Shown here piece by piece: positions 14,673-22,077 of a stretch of 29,399 bases of DNA. The position numbers were made by a program, and so were the translations under genes. This DNA comes from an uncultured Alistipes sp. (lineage in GTDB: Bacteria > Bacteroidota > Bacteroidia > Bacteroidales > Rikenellaceae). Position 1 is the stretch's first letter; each line of letters opens with the position of its first letter. Below the pieces are notes generated by a model. It was given only the letters and a program-made list of their open reading frames with translations. It was not told the DNA's origin and did not search any database. The stretch lies in the NCBI GenBank assembly GCA_900769445.1, contig CAAGGR010000069.1, positions 1 to 29,399 on the forward strand, given 5' to 3'.

Positions 14673-15142
14673 TAACGCTAACACTTGCCACAGCCACGCT
14701 GGGATGCGCACCGCTGAAAGAGGCTCACACCGAGAAGCACTCCGAGCTGATTATTGCGGACTCAACACTTACCAGGCTGATACGCTCCGAGATTGAGCGC
14801 AGCATCACAACGCTCACGCAGACCGAGGTGGAGTTCTATCCTCCGCAACCCGAAGAGCCGAAAGCAGAGCCTGGAAAGAGTCCCGAAGCGGTAGCACCCC
14901 GAAGGACAACGCCCCAGCGTGGTGCGGTCAAGCGCATCACAAAGACTGAGGTCGTGAATGGGACAGAGAGTAAATCCAATACCGACTCGCTCTCGCACAG
15001 CCGCATAAACACTGCTGCCAGGTGCGATGAGCAGTCCTCGCTCGAAGAGTCCCCGAACACCAGTGGCTCGTCGTGGCTCAAATGGTGTGCAGGATGTCTG
15101 GCACTGATACTACTAATTATCGCGATTTTGAAATTTAAGTAA
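14657..15142 (+). CDS. Putative unimolecular spanin (lipoprotein with C-terminal membrane anchor)
   Basis: A 161-residue protein with a lipoprotein-type signal at the N-terminus (MYRKVITLTLATATLGC, modified Cys17, an imperfect lipobox TLGC) and one C-terminal membrane segment (about residues 143-158) ending KFK. Between them is a hydrophilic, Pro/Glu/Ser/Thr-rich stretch. An outer-membrane lipid anchor plus an inner-membrane C-terminal anchor in one chain is the architecture of the phage T1 gp11-type u-spanin, which fuses the two membranes at the end of lysis. Spanins diverge beyond sequence recognition, so the architecture is the evidence. It overlaps the chaperone frame and is far from the other lysis candidates at 21697-22512. 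A lysogenic surface lipoprotein is the alternative. Confidence 0.5.
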   Translation: MYRKVITLTLATATLGCAPLKEAHTEKHSELIIADSTLTRLIRSEIERSITTLTQTEVEFYPPQPEEPKAEPGKSPEAVAPRRTTPQRGAVKRITKTEVVNGTESKSNTDSLSHSRINTAARCDEQSSLEESPNTSGSSWLKWCAGCLALILLIIAILKFK

Positions 15143-15152
15143 ACCCCAACCT

Positions 15153-15926
15153 ATGAAAACACCGATATCATACTATGGAGGTAAGCAAACCCTCCTCAAA
15201 CACATCCTCCCGCTGATCCCCGAACACGCACTCTACACCGAGGCATTCTGCGGTGGCTGCGCAGTATTGTTCGCAAAGGAGCCTGCAAAATGTGAGGTCA
15301 TCAACGACATCAACACCGAGCTTGTCAACTTCTACCAGGTGGCACAGCGCAAGTATCCCGCGCTCAAAGAGCTTATCGATGCCACGCTCCACAGCCGCGA
15401 GATACACGCCCACGCCAAGCATATCAACTCTCACCCGCAGTTCTTCACTCCCGTAGAGCGTGCCTGGGCAGTGTGGGTATGCTCGAAGCTCGGCTTCGCA
15501 TCGATGCTTGATGGCACTTTCGGCTACGACCGCACAGGAACGACAACGCAGAAGCTCCGCAACGCCAAGGATGCCTTTACCGAGGAGCTGTGCGGTAGGC
15601 TCGACTATGTGACCATCGAGTGTGAGGATGGTACAAACCTTATCAAACGCTACGACTGCGAGGAGGCGTTCCACTTTGTTGATCCGCCCTATGTCGGAAC
15701 GGACTGCGGACACTACAACGGAGCGTTCAACGAGGAGGATTTCTCCAAACTGCTCGAAACGCTGTCGCAGGTTAAGGGTAAGTTTATGCTGACGATGTTC
15801 CCGCACAAGAAGATCGAGGAGTACGCAGAGCGTTGCGGCTGGACTATCCACCGCATCGAGCGCACCATCACCGCATCCAAGACCTCACGCAGACGCCAGG
15901 AGGAGTGGATTGTAACGAACTATTAG
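15153..15926 (+). CDS. DNA adenine N6-methyltransferase (D12 class, Dam-like)
   Basis: A 257-residue enzyme transferring methyl from S-adenosylmethionine to adenine in DNA. ISYYGGKQTLL (Gly9, Gly10) and YTEAFCGGCAVLFAKEP form the cofactor-binding region, EVINDINTELVNFY follows, and the catalytic DPPY is at 177-180. It is an orphan with no restriction gene adjacent. Phage-borne Dam-like enzymes often protect phage DNA from host restriction. It starts 10 bases after the spanin-like gene and precedes the repeated-promoter block. The location amid tail genes suggests an inserted accessory gene. The recognition sequence cannot be deduced by eye. Confidence 0.92.
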   Translation: MKTPISYYGGKQTLLKHILPLIPEHALYTEAFCGGCAVLFAKEPAKCEVINDINTELVNFYQVAQRKYPALKELIDATLHSREIHAHAKHINSHPQFFTPVERAWAVWVCSKLGFASMLDGTFGYDRTGTTTQKLRNAKDAFTEELCGRLDYVTIECEDGTNLIKRYDCEEAFHFVDPPYVGTDCGHYNGAFNEEDFSKLLETLSQVKGKFMLTMFPHKKIEEYAERCGWTIHRIERTITASKTSRRRQEEWIVTNY

Positions 15927-15987
15927 CGGTCATTCTAACACATTGAAAATAAAGTGCTTAATGTGTTGCAGATTCTTGCGAATTAAC

Positions 15988-16018
15988 TTGCGTGTTCCAA
16001 ATAGTGATGTTATGTTTG
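15988..16018 (+). promoter_or_regulatory. Repeated promoter, copy 1
   Basis: TTG (15988-15990), 20 bases, then TATGTTTG (16011-16018) is a full Bacteroidetes sigma-ABfr type promoter. The 29 bases from GTGTTCC at 15992 to 16020 are identical in copies 1-3. Upstream, 22 bases (15934-15955) are also shared with copy 3 (17494-17515). Confidence 0.85.
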
Positions 16019-16061
16019 CACTACAATAAAGCAGAGTTAAACACTTAATACTGAATAGATT

Positions 16062-16784
16062 ATGACACGCAAAGAGAAGCTTGTGATGGAGATTGCCGAA
16101 GTACGCTACCAGCTCCGAACATTGAAAGGACAGTTGGCTGTTTCGCCAGAGGACTACTACAACAGCCGTATGTACCAATTGGAGGTAAAAAACAACAAGG
16201 TATACGAGTTGGAGGAGCAGCTTAAAGGTCTGAAAGAGTCGTTGGAAAAAGCAAAACTCGACACCCAAATCCAGCAGCGCACTGAAGCTTACTATGCGAC
16301 CGAGGAGGGCAAGGCCTATAAAGCAGAACGACAGCAAGCAGTAGAGGAGATTACAAACAAGTGGCAGGCGTTGGAAGACGAGACGATCCGCACCCTCGAT
16401 GAGCAGATTAAGCATAGACTCGGTGCTCATTGGGGAGTAGGAATGCTTCGCAACACTTACCTTGAAATAGGTGTTTGTCACCCAGAGATACCTGGTAAGT
16501 TCTACTTCGGACAAACGGCAGAGATATACTGCTCACTTGACATATGGAAGGAGAAACAACGCTTCGAGATAAATGTGGGTACTTGCGGCTCGACCGACCT
16601 TCTGGGTGGTAACACCGAGGGTGAGCGTTCAAGATTCTATATCGGCATCGGCCAGCTCTTTGCATCCACCGACCTCTGCGAATGGATCAAACAGACAATG
16701 ATGGAATACCAGGAGCAGTCAGAAGCCTTCTTCAAGCAGATTAAGGAGATTCAAGATCAGATATCGAATCCACTACAAGCATAA
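16062..16784 (+). CDS. Coiled-coil accessory protein, 240 residues
   Basis: I do not recognise this protein. Residues 1-115 are a long charged coiled coil (RKEKLVMEIAEVRYQLRTLK, then KVYELEEQLKGLKESLEKAK). Residues about 130-205 look like a compact beta-rich domain (NTYLEIGVCHPEIPGKFYFG, then QRFEINVGTCGSTDLLGG), and the C-terminus is helical again. It has no signal or membrane segment. It has its own promoter (copy 1), a leader of about 40 bases and a hairpin after the stop, so it is a self-contained unit. The block CnxxIxGxFYFG recurs in the next protein (CTIDGQFYFG), suggesting a shared domain. Lysogen-expressed accessory genes placed like this often act in superinfection exclusion or anti-defence, but nothing here shows that. 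Confidence 0.75.
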   Translation: MTRKEKLVMEIAEVRYQLRTLKGQLAVSPEDYYNSRMYQLEVKNNKVYELEEQLKGLKESLEKAKLDTQIQQRTEAYYATEEGKAYKAERQQAVEEITNKWQALEDETIRTLDEQIKHRLGAHWGVGMLRNTYLEIGVCHPEIPGKFYFGQTAEIYCSLDIWKEKQRFEINVGTCGSTDLLGGNTEGERSRFYIGIGQLFASTDLCEWIKQTMMEYQEQSEAFFKQIKEIQDQISNPLQA

Positions 16785-16831
16785 CCTACTCAAGGTCTTC
16801 GCTGCCTAATGCAAGAACAAGCACGCAGGCA

Positions 16832-16859
16832 GGAGCCGACTTCGCAAGAGGTCGGCTCC
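16832..16859 (+). terminator. Hairpin after the first accessory gene
   Basis: A nine-pair perfect stem GGAGCCGAC/GTCGGCTCC encloses TTCGCAAGAG. No T-run follows, so termination may be weak. The loop and stem resemble the hairpin at 17462-17487. Confidence 0.65.
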
Positions 16860-16916
16860 ACTCTCTTGGAGTGTTGAAAAAAGTGCTTAACTTATTGAAT
16901 ATAAAGGGGATAATAC

Positions 16917-16947
16917 TTGTGTGTTCCAAATAGTGATGTTATGTTTG
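16917..16947 (+). promoter_or_regulatory. Repeated promoter, copy 2
   Basis: TTG at 16917-16919, a 20-base spacer, and TATGTTTG at 16940-16947. The core 16921-16949 is identical to copies 1 and 3. The leader after it (TACGATAAACAACTA then ACAGAGTGAATTATG) is nearly identical to that of copy 3 right up to the start codon. Confidence 0.85.
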
Positions 16948-16979
16948 CAGTACGATAAACAACTAATACAGAGTGAATT

Positions 16980-17450
16980 ATGAAGACCTACAGATTGACA
17001 AAGACCGAGCTTAAAAACGGCAAATTCCTCTACGAGGTAAAGGACGAAAACAACAACACCATTTCAAAGCGCACCTCGACTCGCGGACACTACATTGCCT
17101 GCACCATTGATGGTCAGTTCTACTTCGGCAGACGAGACCTTATCGGCAAAGGTATGCATGGACAACTCCTCAATCAGGCGATTGTAGCCAAGAGCTACAG
17201 CGTTGATCAGTGGGAGAAGGATCGCGAGGCATACCGCAGGGAACTCAACAAGTGCATCGCCATTGAACGAAGCGTCCAGCGACAGTTTAACCGCGATGCC
17301 GAGTGGCTTGAGAAGTACATCGAGGATTGCAAGCAATCACTTGAAAGACGCTTCCCCATAGCCGAGCGCGAAGAGTACATCGCAACCAAACTTCGACTCG
17401 GAAAAGACCTCTACGAAAGGATGTCAAACATCGCCTACCTGGAGGCTTAA
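16980..17450 (+). CDS. Accessory protein, 156 residues, family unknown
   Basis: An unrecognised soluble protein. The first 75 residues are beta-rich (YRLTKTELKNGKFLYEVKDE, then HYIACTIDGQFYFGRRDLIG) and the remainder is a basic helical region (SVDQWEKDREAYRRELNKC, then ERREYIATKLRLGKDLYERM-like helices). The CTIDGQFYFG block and a following charged helix with WEKDRE parallel CHPEIPGKFYFG and IWKEKQR in the preceding protein, so the two may share a core in different contexts. It has its own promoter (copy 2) and is followed by a hairpin. It is one gene of a three-unit repeated-promoter set. Confidence 0.75.
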   Translation: MKTYRLTKTELKNGKFLYEVKDENNNTISKRTSTRGHYIACTIDGQFYFGRRDLIGKGMHGQLLNQAIVAKSYSVDQWEKDREAYRRELNKCIAIERSVQRQFNRDAEWLEKYIEDCKQSLERRFPIAEREEYIATKLRLGKDLYERMSNIAYLEA

Positions 17451-17461
17451 ACCAGGATGCC

Positions 17462-17487
17462 GAGCCAACCTCGCAAGGGGCTGGCTC
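17462..17487 (+). terminator. Hairpin after the second accessory gene
   Basis: GAGCCA/TGGCTC with CGCAAGG in the loop region resembles the hairpin at 16832-16859, including the CTCGCAAG loop core. No T-run follows. Confidence 0.55.
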
Positions 17488-17546
17488 AGGCTCTCTAACA
17501 CATTGAAAATAAAGTCGTTATTTGTTGAAAATAAACCCGAATTAAC

Positions 17547-17577
17547 TTGCGTGTTCCAAATAGTGATGTTATGTTTG
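17547..17577 (+). promoter_or_regulatory. Repeated promoter, copy 3
   Basis: TTG at 17547-17549, 20 bases, then TATGTTTG at 17570-17577. Shares ATTAACTTGCGTGTTCC upstream with copy 1 and the whole leader to the start codon with copy 2. Confidence 0.85.
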
Positions 17578-17609
17578 CACTACGATAAACAACTAAAACA
17601 GAGTGAATT

Positions 17610-17816
17610 ATGGAAAAGAGAATTAAGCAAATCCACAAGCAGCTCGACCGCCTTGAGCGCGAGTTTTTATGCAACAGCAATCGTATGAAATCGCTCTCGG
17701 ATGAGGGTATGCGCGGCTGCTCGGAGTATTGGCGCATCCACCGCGAAAGCGTGGCTATCAACGACCAGATACGCGACCTGCTCCAGGAGCTTTGGAAACT
17801 TCAAGATGAGGAATAA
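17610..17816 (+). CDS. Small helical accessory protein, 68 residues
   Basis: A short, charged protein likely to form a helical hairpin (EKRIKQIHKQLDRLEREFL, then NDQIRDLLQELWKLQDEE, joined by a Gly/Ser/Cys-containing turn). No known family. It follows promoter copy 3 with a leader matching copy 2 and probably heads an operon of four genes running to 18758. Small coiled-coil proteins of this kind can be regulators, adaptors or anti-defence factors; the sequence does not choose among them. Confidence 0.7.
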   Translation: MEKRIKQIHKQLDRLEREFLCNSNRMKSLSDEGMRGCSEYWRIHRESVAINDQIRDLLQELWKLQDEE

Positions 17817-17838
17817 TAACATAAAGCAGACCACGACT

Positions 17839-18255
17839 ATGACACGCAAACAAGCCGCAGAGATAGCAAGACGCTACTACACATTCAACACTGGCGAGAT
17901 GCCCAACGAGGTACACATCAGCATCTATAATATGGAAGACGGAATCGCCAAGTGTACGATCCCCGCTACACACCGAGGCGATGAGGTCATCTACGAGGTT
18001 GAGCTCAACACCATAGCCAACACAATCACAATGAAGCGCGTTGAGAACGAGAGCTCCCTGGCAGACTTCTTGCGCACCGAAACACGCTTGTCAACCCTCA
18101 ATAAGGGCGATAAGTTCCGCTTGGAAGGCGACTGCGTGGTTTACTCATACTTTGGAAAAGGCGAACGCTTCGGCAATATTAAGTATGGTTTTTTAAGAGT
18201 CGATAACAACCAGCTATGCTGGCTCTCAGACGATGTAAATGTTTACCCTCTATAA
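17839..18255 (+). CDS. Accessory protein, 138 residues, family unknown
   Basis: The start chosen is ATG 17839 (MTRKQAAEIARRYYTFNTGE), 22 bases after the previous gene. Longer starts at 17806 or 17701 would overlap that gene. A short N-terminal helix is followed by a beta-rich body (EVHISIYNMEDGIAKCTIPA, then DEVIYEVELNTIANTITMKR and FRLEGDCVVYSYFGKGERFG). There is no signal or membrane segment. I do not recognise it. Its opening MTRK is shared with the 16062 protein but this is probably chance. It is in one operon with its neighbours. Confidence 0.7.
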   Translation: MTRKQAAEIARRYYTFNTGEMPNEVHISIYNMEDGIAKCTIPATHRGDEVIYEVELNTIANTITMKRVENESSLADFLRTETRLSTLNKGDKFRLEGDCVVYSYFGKGERFGNIKYGFLRVDNNQLCWLSDDVNVYPL

Positions 18256-18267
18256 ACACTAACAACA

Positions 18268-18546
18268 ATGCTTAACAAGATTGAGAGATTTTTGGATAAG
18301 TTTCCAACCAACGCAACCAGCTGGCGTGAGGCAACAGACGAGGTACGCGACCTTGCACGAGCATCACGCGAGATGCTGGACGAGTACGATGATATTACGG
18401 TCGAGGCTGTAGACTTTACCGCCATCCGCACGCCTGCCGAGTGGAACACCCTGGGACGCGAGGCTATCTTGCGCAACTACGATATGATGCGCCCACGCAC
18501 GCAGATGCTCTTCTTTGAGCGATTTGAAGATTGGTTTAACGCTTAA
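18268..18546 (+). CDS. Small acidic helical protein, 92 residues
   Basis: An acidic, all-helical protein (MLNKIERFLDKFPTNATSWR, then ATDEVRDLARASREMLDEYD and FFERFEDWFNA). Family not recognised. It starts 12 bases after the preceding gene and ends 11 before the DUF4314-like gene. The acidity and small size are compatible with an anti-defence or DNA-mimic-type protein, but that is speculation from composition only. Confidence 0.68.
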   Translation: MLNKIERFLDKFPTNATSWREATDEVRDLARASREMLDEYDDITVEAVDFTAIRTPAEWNTLGREAILRNYDMMRPRTQMLFFERFEDWFNA

Positions 18547-18557
18547 AACACAACGAT

Positions 18558-18758
18558 ATGCACCAGACAAAACAGCAGCGCGAAAGTCCATACAAGGTAG
18601 GACAGCGCATCAGAATTATCCACCTCGAAGGCGAAGACAACCGCTACGATGGCAAGGAGGGAGTTATTGAGAATATAGATGCCATCGGTCAGCTTCATGG
18701 CACTTGGGGCGGACTGGCGGTAATTCCCGAAGCAGACAAGTTTATCGTAATCGGATAA
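18558..18758 (+). CDS. DUF4314-like protein
   Basis: A 66-residue beta-barrel-like protein. KVGQRIRIIHLEGEDNRYDG, then KEGVIENIDAIGQLHGTWGG and LAVIPEADKF match the DUF4314 pattern (G..V.L......D....G..GTV..VDDIGQIHV.WD.G..LALIPG.D.F). These small proteins are frequent in phages and conjugative elements of gut bacteria, with no established function. It is the last gene of the accessory operon and is followed by a strong terminator. Confidence 0.75.
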   Translation: MHQTKQQRESPYKVGQRIRIIHLEGEDNRYDGKEGVIENIDAIGQLHGTWGGLAVIPEADKFIVIG

Positions 18759-18777
18759 TAAGCAACTCACTCTGTTG

Positions 18778-18805
18778 AAGCCGAGATCCAAACGGGTCTC
18801 GGCTT
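18778..18805 (+). terminator. Terminator closing the accessory block
   Basis: A twelve-pair stem (AAGCCGAGATCC with GGGTCTCGGCTT, one T-G pair) with loop AAAC, followed by TCTCATTC. It isolates the accessory genes from the tail genes downstream. Confidence 0.8.
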
Positions 18806-18880
18806 TCTCATTCGTGTCGTAGTAAATTACTCCCTCGGATACGCGATTGTCGATCTACCTTTATCGCAAAGATGTGATAA

Positions 18881-21691
18881 ATGGCAGAATTCGGACTAAA
18901 ATATTATGCAGAGATGCGCAGCAAGCACCACAACATCTTATGGCGTGTGGAGATTGCAGAGCGTGGCTATGCAGGCTCATCGGAGGAGATGACCTTCGCG
19001 GGCGATGAGCCTATCATCATTACCTGGGAGGCGCGTGGCGATGAGTTCTATGCTCCCGTTAAGGCTTCCGAAGCCACCATCAACATCCTCTGCAAGGACA
19101 ACTTCCATTATTTATCCCTCTTCACTTCTGATGCTCGTCAGTTCCGTGTGAGCATCTTCCGTTCTGGCGCACTCTATTGGCGTGGCTTCGTAACTGCCGA
19201 CCTCTATTCCGAAACCTTCACTGCGCCACCATACACCGTTACCATTAAGGCTGTCGATGGCTTCAACCTCCTGGAAAGTTATATTTTCAAAGACCTGATG
19301 TCGATAGGCACTTCGGGCAGGCTATCGCTGTGGAACTTAACCACGCGCTGCCTTGATCTTCTGGAGCTGGATATGGAGGTGTCGGATTGGCTCGACCTAT
19401 ATGGCGAGGGTATGAACGAGGGCGTGTCGCCCCTGCGCCAGACCTATATCGACTTGGAACGCTTGTACTATGTCTACGAGGAGCCTACCTACCGCGATAT
19501 CCTTGAACTATGTCTGCTCCCATTTGCTGGGCAGATCTTCCAGTCGAGTGGTGCACTCCATATCCGCAGAGCCATCTCGCTCTACCAAAGCAGCCGCCCC
19601 GTTACCTTCTTTGAGATCGGCTCGGAGTTTCCCGTTGGCGAGGTAATGACTGATGACGAGGGTACTCATCTTATCTCGGAGGCGGGTGTCAATGTCGTCA
19701 CATCATCGGGCAGAGATGTGGTCGATGATATGTGGAACGCGGGCATCTATGTTATGGGCGAGGCAACACTCGATATCGTGCCAGCACTCCGCTCCGTAAC
19801 GGTCGATGTCAAGAACAAGAGTATCGAGAACTTGGCTACACACCTTGGCTTCTTCTCGCCCGAAGCGTGGGACGATCCCAACGCCTTTATCGACTTTGGC
19901 GAATGGGGCGACTCGCTCTGTTTTTGCGGCAGTGATGCTTATAAAGGCACAACGATCTATACCAAAGGCAAGGAAGTCGCGCAGTGTAACTTCCCGATAC
20001 AATGGGAGTTCTCACTGCAAACCACACATAGGGAGTGGACATCGGATCGCTATACCAACATTGCCGAGAACTACGCAGTCAATGTACACTATGGCATTCG
20101 TGTCGTTGCAGCAGGCACAACCTACTACCTTACCGACTCTGGCGATTGGTCGCAGAGTGACACTTGCATCGTCTCGGAGGTTAAAACGGGAACGCCCGAA
20201 AGCATCAAGGTGGAGATAAACGGCATACCAGCCGATGGTGTGTTGCAGTTCTTTATCCGCCAGACACTCATTGGCAAGATTGAGTATTACGAAAGCAATC
20301 GTGGTCGCTACTCTTCGGGACACCAGGAGAACGCTACCTTCTCGCAGATGACGATGACCATCGATGCGGGCGACAACTACGACAAAGGGCTCAAATATGA
20401 GTCGCTCGTAAACCCCGCCAACAATGTCGAGATGTCGATTGCATTGCCCGTCAGCGATATTCCCGCCATTCCCAACGACCACCTATTGTATGCCCTTTAC
20501 TACCTCGATAGCGAGGGTAACCCAACACGCCTCTGGCACACTAAAGGTGCGAACAACTACGACACCTTGGTCGGGCATATCGTGCAGTCGGCACTCAAAT
20601 ACAAGCAGCTACCAACAAAGCGTCTAACGGGCGACATCTTCACAGCCGCGCATCTCGATATGAATACGGTGATTAAGGACGAGAAATACCTTTACACTGC
20701 TTACTCTGTTAACTCGATAGAGCTAAATGCGGTGGAGGATAACTACAATTGTGAACTTACCGAGATGCCTCGATTTATCACTCCCGACACACCAGCCGAG
20801 GGTGATGACTGCGTCAAGATTCTATCATTCAACTTTGACATTACTCGCATCATTCGTTGTCTTAATTTTCTGATGTTCCATGCCCGCGATGGCCGTATTA
20901 TGGTTTTCGATAGTATCTCGCGTACACTTCGCCAGGTATACTATTCGGACTACGACTTCGAGATCTTCGCTGCCGAGAATGGCTTTGTGCGCTTTGAGCG
21001 AGGAGTCTTCTACTACTGCGACCACCGAGGTATGGTTAAGCAGGTCTTTGCTGGCTATAACCCAGAGCATTACTATGGCTGGGCGACATACCAGGGTGGC
21101 TACTTTATCCTGCTGATGTGGGGTGTTACGCGCAACCGTGAGGATGGAACGATAACAAACTATTATGCCTACCTATCTCGCCCCGAAGCACCCATTCAGC
21201 GCGATGACTCATCGTATCGTAGAGGTGCTGGCTACTCCTCATTCTATGGCTCGCCATTAAGCAATGGTATGTTCCTCGCTGGCAACTGCATTGTGGTAAA
21301 CACTACGCAGGGTGTTGGCTTCAGCGACTCGCGCTTCCACGCCTTTGCCATAGCCAAGCACTTCGAGTCATACCACGATATCGTTTCCATCTCCGATGAC
21401 TTTATTATCTCCAATGCCGATGATATGTGTTGGCTCTACAAGCGCACCTCGATAACAGAGTATGAGCAAGTTTGTCGTATTGGTCGCCATACCTACCACT
21501 GCGACCACACGCTATCGGAGGTGGCTATATGCTACGACTCGCCATTCATCTTCGACATCCGCAAGCAGGAGCTCAATGGCATTATGAACTTGGAGGGTCA
21601 AGACGAAACGATAATGGGGATGTTCTTCATCTACGGAGAACTCTATATCGTGCGCGAAACAGCCATTTACAAGTATGTACCTCAAAATTGA
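18881..21691 (+). CDS. Large distal tail/baseplate protein
   Basis: A 936-residue protein. The first 130 residues (GLKYYAEMRSKHHNILWRVE, then FYAPVKASEATINILCKDNF and YWRGFVTADLYSETF) follow a pattern seen in Bacteroidetes phage structural proteins that resembles a distal-tail (Dit/gpL-type) entry domain. The middle has mixed beta domains, and residues from about 660 (SFNFDITRIIRCLNFLMFHA onward) contain repeated beta-strand units that could form a propeller-like or carbohydrate-facing domain. No enzyme motif is seen. It lies upstream of the tape measure gene, although distal tail genes usually follow it. A tail-tip hub or receptor-facing role is inferred. Confidence 0.65.
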   Translation: MAEFGLKYYAEMRSKHHNILWRVEIAERGYAGSSEEMTFAGDEPIIITWEARGDEFYAPVKASEATINILCKDNFHYLSLFTSDARQFRVSIFRSGALYWRGFVTADLYSETFTAPPYTVTIKAVDGFNLLESYIFKDLMSIGTSGRLSLWNLTTRCLDLLELDMEVSDWLDLYGEGMNEGVSPLRQTYIDLERLYYVYEEPTYRDILELCLLPFAGQIFQSSGALHIRRAISLYQSSRPVTFFEIGSEFPVGEVMTDDEGTHLISEAGVNVVTSSGRDVVDDMWNAGIYVMGEATLDIVPALRSVTVDVKNKSIENLATHLGFFSPEAWDDPNAFIDFGEWGDSLCFCGSDAYKGTTIYTKGKEVAQCNFPIQWEFSLQTTHREWTSDRYTNIAENYAVNVHYGIRVVAAGTTYYLTDSGDWSQSDTCIVSEVKTGTPESIKVEINGIPADGVLQFFIRQTLIGKIEYYESNRGRYSSGHQENATFSQMTMTIDAGDNYDKGLKYESLVNPANNVEMSIALPVSDIPAIPNDHLLYALYYLDSEGNPTRLWHTKGANNYDTLVGHIVQSALKYKQLPTKRLTGDIFTAAHLDMNTVIKDEKYLYTAYSVNSIELNAVEDNYNCELTEMPRFITPDTPAEGDDCVKILSFNFDITRIIRCLNFLMFHARDGRIMVFDSISRTLRQVYYSDYDFEIFAAENGFVRFERGVFYYCDHRGMVKQVFAGYNPEHYYGWATYQGGYFILLMWGVTRNREDGTITNYYAYLSRPEAPIQRDDSSYRRGAGYSSFYGSPLSNGMFLAGNCIVVNTTQGVGFSDSRFHAFAIAKHFESYHDIVSISDDFIISNADDMCWLYKRTSITEYEQVCRIGRHTYHCDHTLSEVAICYDSPFIFDIRKQELNGIMNLEGQDETIMGMFFIYGELYIVRETAIYKYVPQN

Positions 21692-21696
21692 AGCCT

Positions 21697-22065
21697 ATGG
21701 AAATCGTATCTATCATCTTAAACTTCGTGCTTGCCAGCGGACTGCTCGGCACGCTGATATTCTTCAAACAGAAGAGGCGTAAGGAGAATGCCGAGGCAGA
21801 TGGCGCGGAGCTCGAAAACACAGACAAGGTAATTGCCATTCAGTCGGAGCAGATCACACGCCTGGATGGGCGCGTGGAGAAGCTCGAAGAGAAGGTTGAC
21901 AAGCTCGAAATTATCATCGAGGAGAAGGATGTGCAGCTCGAATGCGACCGCATAATCATACGCCAAGCCTACAAATGTCCTACACCACCAGAGCAGTGTC
22001 CTGTGCTTATCAAACGAGCCGAGATGGACAACCTCCGCAAACGAAAACATCAACCTAAACTCTAA
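21697..22065 (+). CDS. Membrane-anchored coiled-coil protein (lysis-module candidate)
   Basis: A 122-residue protein starting at ATG 21697, 6 bases after the previous stop. Residues 3-22 are one membrane segment (IVSIILNFVLASGLLGTLIF), followed by the basic cluster KQKRRK, then a coiled coil (QITRLDGRVEKLEEKVDKLE). By the positive-inside rule the N-terminus faces out and the coiled coil is cytoplasmic, the opposite of an i-spanin (Rz) protein. It directly precedes a lysozyme-like gene, so a holin or holin-regulating role is possible. The family is not recognised beyond this architecture. Confidence 0.6.
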   Translation: MEIVSIILNFVLASGLLGTLIFFKQKRRKENAEADGAELENTDKVIAIQSEQITRLDGRVEKLEEKVDKLEIIIEEKDVQLECDRIIIRQAYKCPTPPEQCPVLIKRAEMDNLRKRKHQPKL

Positions 22066-22077
22066 AACATTATAACT

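Noticed and set aside
15934..17515. Insertion sequence ends suggested by the repeated segments
   Set aside because: The repeats contain complete promoters in the same orientation, there is no transposase, and no inverted ends or target duplications are seen.
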